This document shows, piece by piece, positions 22,949 through 31,313 of a stretch of 43,909 nucleotides of DNA; position 1 is the first letter of the stretch, and each line of letters begins with the position of its first letter. The position numbers and the translations under genes were made by a program. The stretch lies in assembly GCF_958453765.1 (NCBI RefSeq), contig NZ_CAUDZA010000019.1:1-43909 (forward strand), in the 5' to 3' direction. The DNA comes from Phascolarctobacterium_A succinatutens_B. Lineage in GTDB: Bacteria > Bacillota > Negativicutes > Acidaminococcales > Acidaminococcaceae. The notes under the pieces are model-generated. The model ran no database searches. It had not been told where the DNA came from and worked only from the letters and a program-made list of their open reading frames with translations.

Positions 22949-24505
22949 TTAAATAATCTTAGTGGTCCAGTCCTCGATGTTCCAAACTTTATCTACCCAG
23001 TCCTCGTAGAATTCCGGTTCGTGGGAAACCAGCAGAACGCTGCCCTTGAATTCCTTCAGTGCACGCTTCAGTTCGTCTTTTGCGTCAACATCAAGATGGT
23101 TGGTAGGTTCGTCCAGTACCAGCCAGTTGACGTCCTTCAGCATTAGTTTGCACAGGCGCACCTTGGCAGCCTCACCGCCGCTGAGTACGAAAACCTTACT
23201 GGTGATGTGCTCATTAGTCAGACCGCAGCCTGCAAGTGCAGCACGCACCTCGTAGTTGGTCAGGCCGGGATATTCGTTCCAAACATCATCGAGAGCAGTA
23301 TTCTCGTTCTTTTCGCGTTCCTCCTGCTCAAAATAGCCGGGCTCCAGGAATTCACCCAGCTCAACCTTGCCGCTGACAGGCGGAATGATACCTAAAATGG
23401 TTTTCAGCAGGGTGGTTTTACCTAAGCCGTTGACACCGCGGATAGCGATTTTCTGACCGCGCTCAAGATTAAAGGTAACAGGATGGGTGAGCGGGCTGTC
23501 ATAGCCAAGCACCAAATCCTTTGCTTCTACGATGAAGCGGCTGGGAGTACGTGCTTCGGTGAATTTGAAGGTCGGCTTCAGCTTTTCACGCGGCTTTTCA
23601 ATCATTTCCATCTTATCCAGCTTGCGTTGGCGGCTTTTTGCCATATTGGTGGTAGCAACGCGCGCCTTGTTGCGGGCGATGAAGTCCTCCAGCTTAGCAA
23701 CCTCCTGCTGCTGGCGTTCGTAGGCTGCTGCCTTCTGGGATTGATAGATGGCGTACATTTCCTGGAATTTATCGTAGTCACCGCTGTAACGGGTAAGCTC
23801 GCAGTTTTCCAGATGATAGATAACATTGACAACCTTGTTGAGGAAGGGAATATCATGGGAAATCAGAATAAAGGCATGCTCATAGTTCTGCAGGAACTTG
23901 GTAAGCCATTCGATATGTTCAACGTCCAGATAGTTGGTAGGCTCATCCAGCAGTAGAATTTGGGAGTTCTGCAGCAGCAGCTTAGTAAGCAGAACCTTGC
24001 TGCGCTGACCGCCGGAAAGCTCGCTTACGTCTTTATCAAGACCGATGCTGCCAAGACCGAGGCCATTGGCAAATTCTTCGATTTTGCTGTCCAGGGAATA
24101 GAAACCGCTGTGCTCCAGCTCGGATTGGATTTCACCGACGGTATTCATCATTTTATCAAGCTCTTCGGGAGAAGCATCGCCCATTTTATCGTACAGCTCC
24201 AGCATCTGCTGCTCCATAGCATACATGCCGTCGAAGGCAGTGCGCAGAACCTCGCGGATAGTCATGCCCTTTTCCAGGGTGCTTTGCTGGTCCAGATAAC
24301 CGACGGTAACCTTGCCGGGCCATTCAACCTTGCCTTCGTCAGGCAGTACATGACCGGTTACGATATTCAAAAAGGTGGATTTGCCTTCGCCGTTAGCGCC
24401 AACAAGACCTACGTGTTCACCGCGCAGGAGCTTAAAGGAAACGTTTTCTAAAATTTGGCGGCCGCCAAAGGAGTGGGAAACATTGGTGACATTTAAGTAG
24501 CTCAT
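22949..24505 (-). CDS. ABC-F family ATPase, YbiT/YkpA-like
   Basis: This 518-residue soluble protein has two ATPase modules and no membrane domain. Module 1 has Walker A GANGEGKST, signature LSGGQRSK and Walker B ILLLDEPTNYLD; module 2 has GVNGLGKTT, LSGGEAAK and LVLDEPTNHLD. Between them is the lysine/arginine-rich linker (around NKARVATTNMAKSRQRKLDKM), which in this family reaches into the ribosomal E site. Such proteins act on translating ribosomes; some give antibiotic protection, but the sequence is closer to housekeeping members. It is transcribed convergently with the glycosylase gene. Confidence 0.9.
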   Translation of the reverse strand: MSYLNVTNVSHSFGGRQILENVSFKLLRGEHVGLVGANGEGKSTFLNIVTGHVLPDEGKVEWPGKVTVGYLDQQSTLEKGMTIREVLRTAFDGMYAMEQQMLELYDKMGDASPEELDKMMNTVGEIQSELEHSGFYSLDSKIEEFANGLGLGSIGLDKDVSELSGGQRSKVLLTKLLLQNSQILLLDEPTNYLDVEHIEWLTKFLQNYEHAFILISHDIPFLNKVVNVIYHLENCELTRYSGDYDKFQEMYAIYQSQKAAAYERQQQEVAKLEDFIARNKARVATTNMAKSRQRKLDKMEMIEKPREKLKPTFKFTEARTPSRFIVEAKDLVLGYDSPLTHPVTFNLERGQKIAIRGVNGLGKTTLLKTILGIIPPVSGKVELGEFLEPGYFEQEEREKNENTALDDVWNEYPGLTNYEVRAALAGCGLTNEHITSKVFVLSGGEAAKVRLCKLMLKDVNWLVLDEPTNHLDVDAKDELKRALKEFKGSVLLVSHEPEFYEDWVDKVWNIEDWTTKII

Positions 24506-24532
24506 AAAAACCTCGCTTTATTAGTTTAGTTT

Positions 24533-24541
24533 TGGTATAAT
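24533..24541 (+). promoter_or_regulatory. Extended -10 promoter of the type I toxin mRNA
   Basis: TGG followed by TATAAT (24536-24541) predicts a start at about 24548, exactly where the sequence that pairs with the 3' UTR begins. Confidence 0.65.
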
Positions 24542-24589
24542 GATAATGGTCTGACGAACGTTGGCTGCCCCTCAAGGGAGGTGGGAGCT

Positions 24590-24667
24590 ATGCGGGTGTA
24601 CGAAGCCTTAAGTCTTATGATTGCTTTCGACATTCTTGTTGCGACCATTATCTTGGCTTGTAAGTAA
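24590..24667 (+). CDS. Type I toxin, small holin-like membrane peptide
   Basis: A 25-residue peptide beginning MRVYEALSLMIAF, followed by a hydrophobic stretch and ending ACK. This start is the hallmark of the putative holin-like toxin family (TxpA/BsrG-like type I toxins, MxVYExLxLMxxF). GGGAGG precedes the ATG and lies in a small stem with CCCT (24568-24579 region), which may limit translation. GGTCTGACGA at the predicted 5' end (24548-24557) is exactly complementary to TCGTCAGACC in the 3' UTR (24754-24763). Toxicity is inferred from the family and the architecture, not shown. Confidence 0.82.
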   Translation: MRVYEALSLMIAFDILVATIILACK

Positions 24668-24679
24668 CATTACAGAAAA

Positions 24680-24768
24680 GAAAAAGACCGACATATGACA
24701 GCCAGCCTTTTCTTCAATAAAACAATTTTTATGGGAAGAGCTGACGGAACCACTCGTCAGACCAACCT
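24680..24768 (-). ncRNA. Antisense antitoxin RNA of the type I locus
   Basis: On the minus strand TTGACG and TATAAT (forward 24775-24780) are separated by exactly 17 bases, which predicts a start near 24768. The RNA runs toward the toxin gene and overlaps its 3' UTR. It would end at a long stem with G-U pairs between AAGAAAAGGCTGGC and GTCGGTCTTTTTCTT (forward about 24676-24716). This is the convergent arrangement of txpA/ratA and bsrG/SR4. The exact ends are estimates. Confidence 0.72.
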
Positions 24769-24774
24769 ACATAT

Positions 24775-24804
24775 ATTATAACAATCAACAATGCTTTCGT
24801 CAAC
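24775..24804 (-). promoter_or_regulatory. Antitoxin RNA promoter
   Basis: Near-consensus minus-strand promoter: TTGACG (forward 24798-24803), 17-base spacer, TATAAT. It is stronger than the toxin promoter, as expected for a type I antitoxin. Confidence 0.78.
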
Positions 24805-24824
24805 GATAGAGGAGGAAAATAATT

Positions 24825-25289
24825 ATGCTGCAAGGAAATAAAAAAGATATTGAAAAACTGCTGCCGTATGTAAGTGAGCGTTTGCAAAAAGCACTGGCTT
24901 ACGTTGCTGCGACTGATTTCAGCAAGGTAGAAAACGGTGAATATGAAATTGACGGACGTAATGTTTTCGCCCGCGTCAATACATATGATACCGAGCCTAA
25001 GGCTGAACGCCGTCCGGAAAAGCATAACGATTATATTGATGTACAGTTTGTTGCTCGCGGTGAGGAAGCAATTTGGTATACACCGCTGACAGCTGATTGT
25101 GTAGAAACAGAAAATAAAGCAGAAAAAGAGGACGTAATTTTTTACGCTGACCCGCAGGAGAAGAATTGCGCAGTATTAAATTCCGGTGATTTTGCAATTT
25201 TTTTCCCGTGGGAATTACACAGACCTAATTGTTCTGTAGAAAAAATCGCCAGCAACGTACAAAAAATCGTAGTTAAGGTAAAAGCCTGA
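24825..25289 (+). CDS. YhcH/YjgK/YiaL family protein
   Basis: A 154-residue cupin-like protein of the family that includes the EbgC beta-galactosidase beta-subunit and sugar-metabolism proteins YhcH and YiaL. Recognisable segments are EKHNDYIDVQFVARGEE, YADPQEKNCAVLNSGDFAIFFPWELHRP (metal-site histidine and acidic residues) and a final strand KIVVKVKA. Family members are linked to sialic acid and sugar acid handling, but no sugar genes are nearby, so the substrate is unknown. GGAGG precedes the ATG. Confidence 0.82.
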   Translation: MLQGNKKDIEKLLPYVSERLQKALAYVAATDFSKVENGEYEIDGRNVFARVNTYDTEPKAERRPEKHNDYIDVQFVARGEEAIWYTPLTADCVETENKAEKEDVIFYADPQEKNCAVLNSGDFAIFFPWELHRPNCSVEKIASNVQKIVVKVKA

Positions 25290-25388
25290 AATACGCATGG
25301 TTGAGCGATTTTTGCTGCTTAAGCAAAGCAACTTGGCAACTTTGAAAAACTTTTTCTGAAAAAATCATAAAAAAGTTCAAAAAAAGTG

Positions 25389-25417
25389 TTGACAAATGCG
25401 TGTGGACTTAGTATAAT
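25389..25417 (+). promoter_or_regulatory. Promoter of the tRNA cluster
   Basis: Consensus promoter: TTGACA (25389-25394), 17-base spacer, TATAAT (25412-25417). Confidence 0.92.
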
Positions 25418-25458
25418 AACACTCGTGATGTTGAGCAACACAAAACATCACAAAATAT

Positions 25459-25534
25459 TCCCCGATAGTTCAGCCGGTAGAACACCTGACTGTTAATCAG
25501 GGCGTCGTAGGTTCGAGTCCTACTCGGGGAGCCA
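25459..25534 (+). tRNA. tRNA-Asn (GTT)
   Basis: Seven-pair acceptor TCCCCGA/TCGGGGA, anticodon GTT in CTGTTAA, T-loop GTTCGAGTC and encoded CCA: 76 bases. Confidence 0.97.
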
Positions 25535-25537
25535 CCT

Positions 25538-25612
25538 GGCCGGTTGGTCAAGCGGTTAAGACACCGCCCTTTCACGGCGGTATCGGGGGTTCGATTCCCC
25601 CACCGGTCACCA
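25538..25612 (+). tRNA. tRNA-Glu (TTC)
   Basis: Acceptor GGCCGGT/ACCGGTC with one G-U, anticodon TTC in CTTTCAC, T-arm GGGGGTTCGATTCCCCC and encoded CCA: 75 bases. Three bases separate it from tRNA-Asn. Confidence 0.97.
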
Positions 25613-25618
25613 AATTAC

Positions 25619-25694
25619 GGGCGCTTAGCTCAGCTGGGAGAGCGTCTGCCTTACAAGCAGAATGTCAGCGGTTCGATCCCGTTAGCGCCCACCA
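25619..25694 (+). tRNA. tRNA-Val (TAC)
   Basis: Acceptor GGGCGCT/AGCGCCC, anticodon TAC in CTTACAA, T-loop GTTCGATCC and encoded CCA: 76 bases. It is the last gene of the three-tRNA transcript. Confidence 0.97.
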
Positions 25695-25703
25695 CGTAAA
25701 TTC

Positions 25704-25734
25704 AGCACTTCATGTAAATGAAGTGCTTTTTTCG
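25704..25734 (+). terminator. Terminator of the tRNA cluster
   Basis: GCACTTCAT (25705-25713) pairs with ATGAAGTGC (25718-25726), followed by six T. Confidence 0.92.
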
Positions 25735-25799
25735 TTATATGGCTAACTTTCTGTCCGAAAATTAATAAGTGCTGATTACGTTTTTTGATAATCAATAGC

Positions 25800-25845
25800 G
25801 GGATGTACAAGCTGATGCATATGCTTGCACATCCCATTTTTCTTT
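25800..25845 (+). terminator. Second terminator-like hairpin after the tRNAs
   Basis: GGGATGT plus CAAGC pairs with GCTTG plus ACATCCC, followed by ATTTTTCTTT. No gene lies between this and the tRNA terminator, so it may end an unrecognised short transcript. Confidence 0.6.
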
Positions 25846-25943
25846 GTAGGATTTATAGAGATTGTGAAGAGATTAAATGCGGTAATTGATTGAAAAAACC
25901 AAAGCAGTGCGCTTCAAGTTTTCGTTTTTGCGGTGCCGTTTCC

Positions 25944-26017
25944 GGGAAAATTTTTCCTAGACAGTGAATTTTGCTGTTTTGACCATAAATTTTCCCGCCT
26001 CACTATAAATTTTCCTG
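25944..26017. repeat. Iterated AAATTTTCC motifs, possible insertion-sequence end
   Basis: In a 480-base gene-free stretch before the suf operon, related motifs recur about every 20 bases: GGGAAAATTTTTCC at 25944, GTGAATTTTGCTG at 25964, CATAAATTTTCCCG at 25984 and TATAAATTTTCCTG at 26004. Such spacing is typical of multiple transposase sites at IS21-like ends or of protein-binding iterons. No transposase gene is present. Confidence 0.4.
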
Positions 26018-26116
26018 AAAATATTATATAATAAGAAGAATGCTGTTAAAAGGCATTTTTGTCGCGCTGTATTGCAAAATATTTGCAAATTGTAGGTGTA
26101 TATTTGCGTTAAGCGC

Positions 26117-26145
26117 TTGCATAGTGCGAAAAATAATTTTATAAT
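26117..26145 (+). promoter_or_regulatory. Promoter of the suf operon
   Basis: TTGCAT (26117-26122), 17-base spacer, TATAAT (26140-26145). The dyad GTATG-GAATT-CATAC at 26149-26163 falls on the predicted transcription start and could be an operator, for example for an Rrf2-type Fe-S regulator. That regulator is a guess. Confidence 0.7.
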
Positions 26146-26228
26146 AGGGTATGGAATTCATACTAGAAATGTGGGAATTAAGATTTTGAGAAGCAGTTCT
26201 TCCGGATTGCTTCGATTGGAGGATAAAT

Positions 26229-26981
26229 ATGGCAGAGAATTTATTAGAGGTAAGGAATCTCGTAGTCAATGTAGAGGACAAAGAGATTCTGCACAATATT
26301 AATCTTGATATTAAGCCGGGTGAAACTCATGTGCTTATGGGACCTAACGGTGCAGGCAAATCCACCTTGGGTTATGCGCTGATGGGTAATCCCAAATATA
26401 CCGTAAAGGGCGGCAGTATTAATTTTGCTGGCGAAGACATTACCAAACTTGCCGTAGACAAACGTGCTAAGGCAGGTCTGTTTCTTTCCTTCCAGAACCC
26501 GTTGGAGGTTCCCGGCATCAGCCTGAGCAGCTTTTTGAAAACTGCTTTGGAGCAGCAGCGCGGTGTACGCATCAAGGCCTGGGATTTCCGTAAGGAGCTG
26601 CGTCAGGCTATGGCTTTGCTGCAGATGGACAGCAAATATGCCGAGCGTGATCTTAACACCGGCTTCAGTGGCGGCGAAAAGAAGAAGGCAGAAATTCTGC
26701 AGCTTTTGATGCTGAATCCTAAGCTGGCAATTCTTGACGAAACGGACAGCGGTCTGGACGTTGATGCAGTAAAGATTGTTTCTCAGGGCATTAAAACCTT
26801 CCAGGAGCATCGTCAGGGAGCATTGCTGATAATCACTCATAATACTAAAATCCTGGATGCACTGCATGTTGACCACACTCATATTCTGGCACAGGGAAAG
26901 ATTATCAAAAATGCCGGTCCGGAGCTGGTGGACGAAGTCAGCAAAAACGGCTTTGAAAAGTTTTTGCAGAATAAGGAATAA
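26229..26981 (+). CDS. sufC: SUF system ATPase SufC
   Basis: This 250-residue ABC-type ATPase partners SufB and SufD in Fe-S cluster assembly. Walker A is GPNGAGKST, signature FSGGEKKKAEILQ, Walker B LAILDETDSGLD and the switch His in LIITHN. No membrane domain accompanies it, as expected. TGGAGG precedes the ATG. It is the first gene of sufCBDSU, the order common in Firmicutes, with the downstream sufB after 14 bases. Confidence 0.96.
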   Translation: MAENLLEVRNLVVNVEDKEILHNINLDIKPGETHVLMGPNGAGKSTLGYALMGNPKYTVKGGSINFAGEDITKLAVDKRAKAGLFLSFQNPLEVPGISLSSFLKTALEQQRGVRIKAWDFRKELRQAMALLQMDSKYAERDLNTGFSGGEKKKAEILQLLMLNPKLAILDETDSGLDVDAVKIVSQGIKTFQEHRQGALLIITHNTKILDALHVDHTHILAQGKIIKNAGPELVDEVSKNGFEKFLQNKE

Positions 26982-26995
26982 CTGGTGGTAAAAAT

Positions 26996-28402
26996 ATGGA
27001 AGAAAAAACCTATGTTGATGATATAGACAGAAGTCTTTACGACTTTCGTAACGAGGATAAGGACGCTTACCGCATTCAGGAAGGCCTGACACGCGAGATT
27101 GTTGAAAAAATTTCCAGTGAAAAGCACGATCCGGATTGGATGCTGGAATTCCGTCTGAAATCCCTGGATATTTATAATAAGCTGCAGGTGCCGAACTGGG
27201 GACCTTCGATTGATGGTCTGAATATGGATAACATCGTTACCTATGTACGTCCGAATACGAACATGCAGGGTAAATGGGAGGATGTTCCCGAAGATATTAA
27301 GGATACCTTTGATCGTCTGGGTATTCCCCAGGCAGAACAGAGCAGTCTGGCCGGTGTAGGCGCACAATATGATTCCGAGGTTGTCTATCATAATGTGCGT
27401 AAAGAGGTAGAAGAGCAGGGCGTTATTTATACTGATATGGAAAGCGCCTTGAACGGACCTTATGCGGAGATGGTGCATGAGCATTTTATGAAGCTGGTGC
27501 CGCCTACTGACCATAAATTTGCTGCACTGCATGGCGCAGTGTGGTCCGGTGGCTCCTTTGTTTATGTACCGAAGGGAGTCAGCGTGGCTATTCCGTTGCA
27601 ATCCTACTTCCGCTTGAATGCGAAGGGCGCAGGCCAGTTTGAGCATACGCTGATTATTGTTGATGAGGGCGCAGACCTGCACTTTATCGAAGGCTGCAGC
27701 GCACCGAAATATAATGTTGCTAACCTGCATGCAGGCTGTGTTGAGCTGTTTATCGGCAAAAATGCTAAGCTGCGTTATTCTACGATTGAAAACTGGTCGA
27801 AGAATATGTACAACCTTAATACCAAGCGTGCCTTGGTTGAAGAGGGCGGTACTATTGAATGGGTTTCCGGCTCCTTCGGCTCACATGTTTCCTATCTTTA
27901 TCCAATGAGTATTTTGAACGGCACCGGTGCGCACAGTGAATTTACCGGCGTAACCTTTGCCGGTCACAGCCAGAATCTGGATACAGGCTGCAAGGTTGTG
28001 CACAATGCACCGAAAACTACCAGCATTGTCAACACGCGCTCTATTTCCAAGAGCGGCGGTATCAGCACCTTCCGCAGCAGTGTAGTTGTTACCAATAAGG
28101 CTAAGCAGGCCAAATCTTCTGTTTCCTGTCAAAGCCTGATGCTGGATAATATTTCCCGTTCTGATACCATTCCTGCTATTGATGTGCGTACTGCCGATGC
28201 GGATATCGGACATGAGGCAAAAATCGGCCGTATCAGTGACGATGCGGTATTCTACCTGATGAGCCGCGGTATCAGCGAGGAAGAAGCAAGAGCGATGATT
28301 GTCAGCGGCTTTGCGGATAATGTTTCCAAAGAATTGCCGCTGGAGTACGCTGTTGAGATGAACAACCTTATCCGCCTGGAAATGCAGGGCAGTATAGGTT
28401 AA
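26996..28402 (+). CDS. sufB: Fe-S cluster assembly scaffold subunit SufB
   Basis: A 468-residue member of the SufBD family that builds the nascent cluster. Characteristic segments are NWGPSIDGLNMDNIVTYVRP, VWSGGSFVYVPKGV, FIEGCSAPKYN, the long beta-helix around RYSTIENWSKNMYNLNTKR, and C-terminal SRGISEEEARAMIVSGFAD. Length and motifs are those of a complete SufB. It lies between sufC and sufD with short spacers. Confidence 0.96.
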   Translation: MEEKTYVDDIDRSLYDFRNEDKDAYRIQEGLTREIVEKISSEKHDPDWMLEFRLKSLDIYNKLQVPNWGPSIDGLNMDNIVTYVRPNTNMQGKWEDVPEDIKDTFDRLGIPQAEQSSLAGVGAQYDSEVVYHNVRKEVEEQGVIYTDMESALNGPYAEMVHEHFMKLVPPTDHKFAALHGAVWSGGSFVYVPKGVSVAIPLQSYFRLNAKGAGQFEHTLIIVDEGADLHFIEGCSAPKYNVANLHAGCVELFIGKNAKLRYSTIENWSKNMYNLNTKRALVEEGGTIEWVSGSFGSHVSYLYPMSILNGTGAHSEFTGVTFAGHSQNLDTGCKVVHNAPKTTSIVNTRSISKSGGISTFRSSVVVTNKAKQAKSSVSCQSLMLDNISRSDTIPAIDVRTADADIGHEAKIGRISDDAVFYLMSRGISEEEARAMIVSGFADNVSKELPLEYAVEMNNLIRLEMQGSIG

Positions 28403-28413
28403 GGAGGAGCAGC

Positions 28414-29517
28414 ATGATAGAAGAATTAGTGATTAATCAGTTGCCTGCTCCGACCTGGAACAGGTTAAAAATGAATGAAACAAAGCTGGCCGGCTTGGAG
28501 CTGCCGCAGGATAGCTGTGAACCGCGTGTAGCCTTGGAAGGCAGCGTTTGCCTGAATAAAAGCAAGGGCAGCAATTGCTGCGGCTGCAGCGAAAAGGCAC
28601 AGTGCGCAGTACATGGCACTGATTTTGCCAAAATAGCAGGCGGCGTCGGTGAAGCAATTAGTAGTCTGGGCGAAGGCAAAAAGCTGCGTCTTGTTGCTGA
28701 CGCAGGCAAGAGTGTAGCTGCTGTTACTCTGCGTTATGCCGATAATACAAGCTGCTATAATCAGATTGAAATTGAAGCTAAGCCGGGCAGTGAGGTTACT
28801 GTGCTGATGACCTATATTTCTACAGCGCAGGCTAAAGGACAGGCAAGCATTCAGACTAAGATAGATGTAGCTGCCGGCGCTAAGGTTAAGCTGGTGCAGG
28901 TGCAGCTTTTAGGCAGAGACTTCCTGCATATCAACGACGTTGGCAGTGAGCTTGGCGACAATGCTGCCTTTGAGCTTCTGCAAATCCAGTTGGGTGCAGA
29001 TAAAATCTACAACGGCGCACGCACGGAGCTTCTTGGTGAAAGCAGTGATTTCAAGGCTGCGATTGGCTACTACGGCCGCCATGGTCAGACTGTGGACATG
29101 AACTTTATTGCCAACCATTACGGCAAAAAGACTACCTGCGAAATGACTGCAGACGGTGTGCTGCAGGGTGGGGCCAAGAAGATTTACCGTGGCACGATTG
29201 ATTTCAAAAACGGCAGCGCTGGCGCTGTTGGTGACGAAAAAGAGACAGTGTTGCTGCTGAGCGACGACGTGGTCAACCAGACGATTCCGCTGATTCTGTG
29301 CAGCGAGGAGGACGTACAGGGCAACCATGGTGCCAGCATCGGCAAGCTTGATGACGAGCTGCTCTTTTATCTGTGCAGCCGCGGCTTCAGTGAGCAGGAG
29401 GCTGTTGATATGATGGCCAAGGCGAAGATTGATGCCCTGTGCCGCAAGATTGATGACGAGGATACTGTACAATTGGTACAGCGTTATCTGGAAGGAGTGA
29501 TGGCAGATGGTGAATGA
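28414..29517 (+). CDS. sufD: Fe-S cluster assembly subunit SufD
   Basis: A 367-residue SufBD-family paralogue, shorter than SufB, which forms the SufBC2D complex. The C-terminal signature NHGASIGKLDDELLFYLCSR and GFSEQEAVDMM are intact. The N-terminal region contains an unusual cysteine cluster (CCGCSEKAQC, about residues 51-60) that I do not associate with typical SufD and which may bind metal. AAGGAGG precedes the ATG. Its 3' end overlaps sufS by 11 bases. Confidence 0.9.
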   Translation: MIEELVINQLPAPTWNRLKMNETKLAGLELPQDSCEPRVALEGSVCLNKSKGSNCCGCSEKAQCAVHGTDFAKIAGGVGEAISSLGEGKKLRLVADAGKSVAAVTLRYADNTSCYNQIEIEAKPGSEVTVLMTYISTAQAKGQASIQTKIDVAAGAKVKLVQVQLLGRDFLHINDVGSELGDNAAFELLQIQLGADKIYNGARTELLGESSDFKAAIGYYGRHGQTVDMNFIANHYGKKTTCEMTADGVLQGGAKKIYRGTIDFKNGSAGAVGDEKETVLLLSDDVVNQTIPLILCSEEDVQGNHGASIGKLDDELLFYLCSRGFSEQEAVDMMAKAKIDALCRKIDDEDTVQLVQRYLEGVMADGE

Positions 29518-30742
29518 TAAGGATTTACTGTCCTTTGATTATAAAAAGGATTTCCCTTTGCTGGCAGCTAACGATGTTGCTTATTTGGACAACTCTGCTA
29601 CCACACAAAAGCCTGCCTGCGTTATTGAGGCAGAGCGTGATTTTTATCTCAAACACAATGCTAATCCATTGCGTGGCTTGTATGACCTGGCAATGCAGGC
29701 AACCGACATTTATGAAGATGCGCGCGTTGCTGTGCAGAAGTTCATCAATGCCAAAAGCGAGCAGGAAATTATTTTCACTCGCAATACTACGGAAAGCCTG
29801 AATCTGGTGGCATACAGCTATGGCCTGGCTAACCTTAAGCCCGGCGATGAAATCGTTACCACGATTATGGAGCATCACAGCAACATGCTGCCCTGGCGCA
29901 TGGTTGCGCAGCAGACCGGTGCTGTAGTAAAGTACATTGAATGTGCTGTTGACGGCAGCATCAGCGATGAGGCTATCGATGCAGCTATAACCGAAAAAAC
30001 TAAAATCGTAGCAATGGCAGAGGTTTCCAACGTTTTGGGACGCTTGAACCCGATTGCTAAGGCTATTGCCGCTGCGCATAAGGTTGGCGCTGTTGCTGTG
30101 ATTGACGCAGCGCAGAGCGCACCGCATATGGCGATTGATGTGCAGAAAATGGATGCTGATTTTCTTGCCTTCAGCGGTCACAAGATGCTCGGACCTATGG
30201 GCATCGGTGTGCTGTACGGTAAGAAGGAATTGCTGGAGGCTATGCCTCCGTTCCTGAGCGGTGGTGAGATGATCAGCTTTGTAAGCCGTGACGGCCAGGA
30301 ATATGCACCGCTGCCGCACAAGTTTGAAGCAGGTACGGTAAATGCTGCCGGTGCTGCCGGACTGCATGCTGCTATCGAATATATCAACAGCATCGGCTTT
30401 GAGGTAATCGAAGCGCGCGAAGCAGCGCTGACGAAATTAGCTTTTGATGCCATGCAGAAGATTCCCGGTGTGCATATTATCGGCGGTAAAACTGCAGAGG
30501 AGCACAAGGGTATTCTTACCTTTACGGTAGAAGGCGTGCATCCGCATGATATTGCTGCAATCCTTGATGCTGACGGCGTAAATGTACGTGCCGGCAATCA
30601 TTGCGCTCAACCGCTGCTGGACCACCTTTGCACAGGTGCAACTGCTCGTGCAAGTCTGGCCTTCTACAATTCGGCAGCAGATGTAGAGCGCTTCATCAAC
30701 AGCTTATCTACAATAAGGGAGAGAATGGGCTATGGCAGATAA
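29507..30742 (+). CDS. sufS: Cysteine desulfurase SufS
   Basis: This 411-residue group II cysteine desulfurase takes sulfur from cysteine as a persulfide for cluster assembly. The PLP lysine is in FSGHKMLGPMG, the catalytic cysteine in VRAGNHCAQPLL, and the PLP-binding His/Asp in MEHHSNMLPW and DAAQSAPHM. A short active-site loop is expected for SufS working with SufU. It overlaps both neighbours, sufD and sufU, by 11 bases. Confidence 0.96.
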   Translation: MVNDKDLLSFDYKKDFPLLAANDVAYLDNSATTQKPACVIEAERDFYLKHNANPLRGLYDLAMQATDIYEDARVAVQKFINAKSEQEIIFTRNTTESLNLVAYSYGLANLKPGDEIVTTIMEHHSNMLPWRMVAQQTGAVVKYIECAVDGSISDEAIDAAITEKTKIVAMAEVSNVLGRLNPIAKAIAAAHKVGAVAVIDAAQSAPHMAIDVQKMDADFLAFSGHKMLGPMGIGVLYGKKELLEAMPPFLSGGEMISFVSRDGQEYAPLPHKFEAGTVNAAGAAGLHAAIEYINSIGFEVIEAREAALTKLAFDAMQKIPGVHIIGGKTAEEHKGILTFTVEGVHPHDIAAILDADGVNVRAGNHCAQPLLDHLCTGATARASLAFYNSAADVERFINSLSTIRERMGYGR

Positions 30743-31163
30743 TAGAGCCTTTTATAACGAAATTTTAATCGACCACAATATGCATCCCGGTCATAAGCAT
30801 GATTTGCCTGATGCAGACGTAGAGATGCGCGGCTACAATCCCAGCTGCGGTGATGATATCACCATGAAGCTGAAACTTGCCGACGGCGTGGTTGTTGACG
30901 GTGCCTTTCAGGGCAGCGGCTGTGCAATCAGCCAGGCAAGTGCTGACATGATGCTGGATCTTGTTATCGGCAAGAGTGAAAAAGAGGCTTTGCGCCTTGC
31001 TGATATTTTCCTGCGCATGATTAAAGGGACCGCCAGTGAGGAAGAAATTGACGAGCTGGAGGAAGCAGGCGTGCTGCAAGACGTATCCCACATGCCGGCG
31101 CGTGTTAAATGCGCCGTGCTTGGCTGGCATACACTGGAGCAGATGCTGGATAAAAAAGCATAG
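30732..31163 (+). CDS. sufU: Sulfur-relay protein SufU
   Basis: A 143-residue SufU/IscU-fold protein, the zinc-containing sulfur acceptor for SufS in Firmicutes-type systems. The three ligand cysteines are in NPSCGDD, GSGCAIS and VKCAVLGW. The insertion between the second and third cysteine, characteristic of SufU rather than IscU, is present. It is the last gene of the operon and is followed by a terminator. Confidence 0.95.
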   Translation: MADNRAFYNEILIDHNMHPGHKHDLPDADVEMRGYNPSCGDDITMKLKLADGVVVDGAFQGSGCAISQASADMMLDLVIGKSEKEALRLADIFLRMIKGTASEEEIDELEEAGVLQDVSHMPARVKCAVLGWHTLEQMLDKKA

Positions 31164-31180
31164 TTGTAAATTGTTATTTG

Positions 31181-31216
31181 AAGGGTAGCTTCTGCGCAGG
31201 CGGAGGCTGCCTTTTA
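31181..31216 (+). terminator. Terminator of the suf operon
   Basis: AAGGGTAGCTTCTG pairs with CGGAGGCTGCCTT with a few mismatches, followed by TTT. Confidence 0.7.
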
Positions 31217-31313
31217 ATATATGCGGATATAAAATAAAATTACTTATGTCCTTGCCAAAAGCAAGCTTTTGCTGTTAAATAAGAGTAGACGTGTTTATGA
31301 GGGAGATGAAGCA

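Noticed and set aside
24566..24585. Another copy of the DUF559 element end
   Set aside because: CCCCTCAAGGGAGGTG resembles the end repeat, but only over a few bases, and it is explained by the toxin's ribosome-binding-site hairpin.
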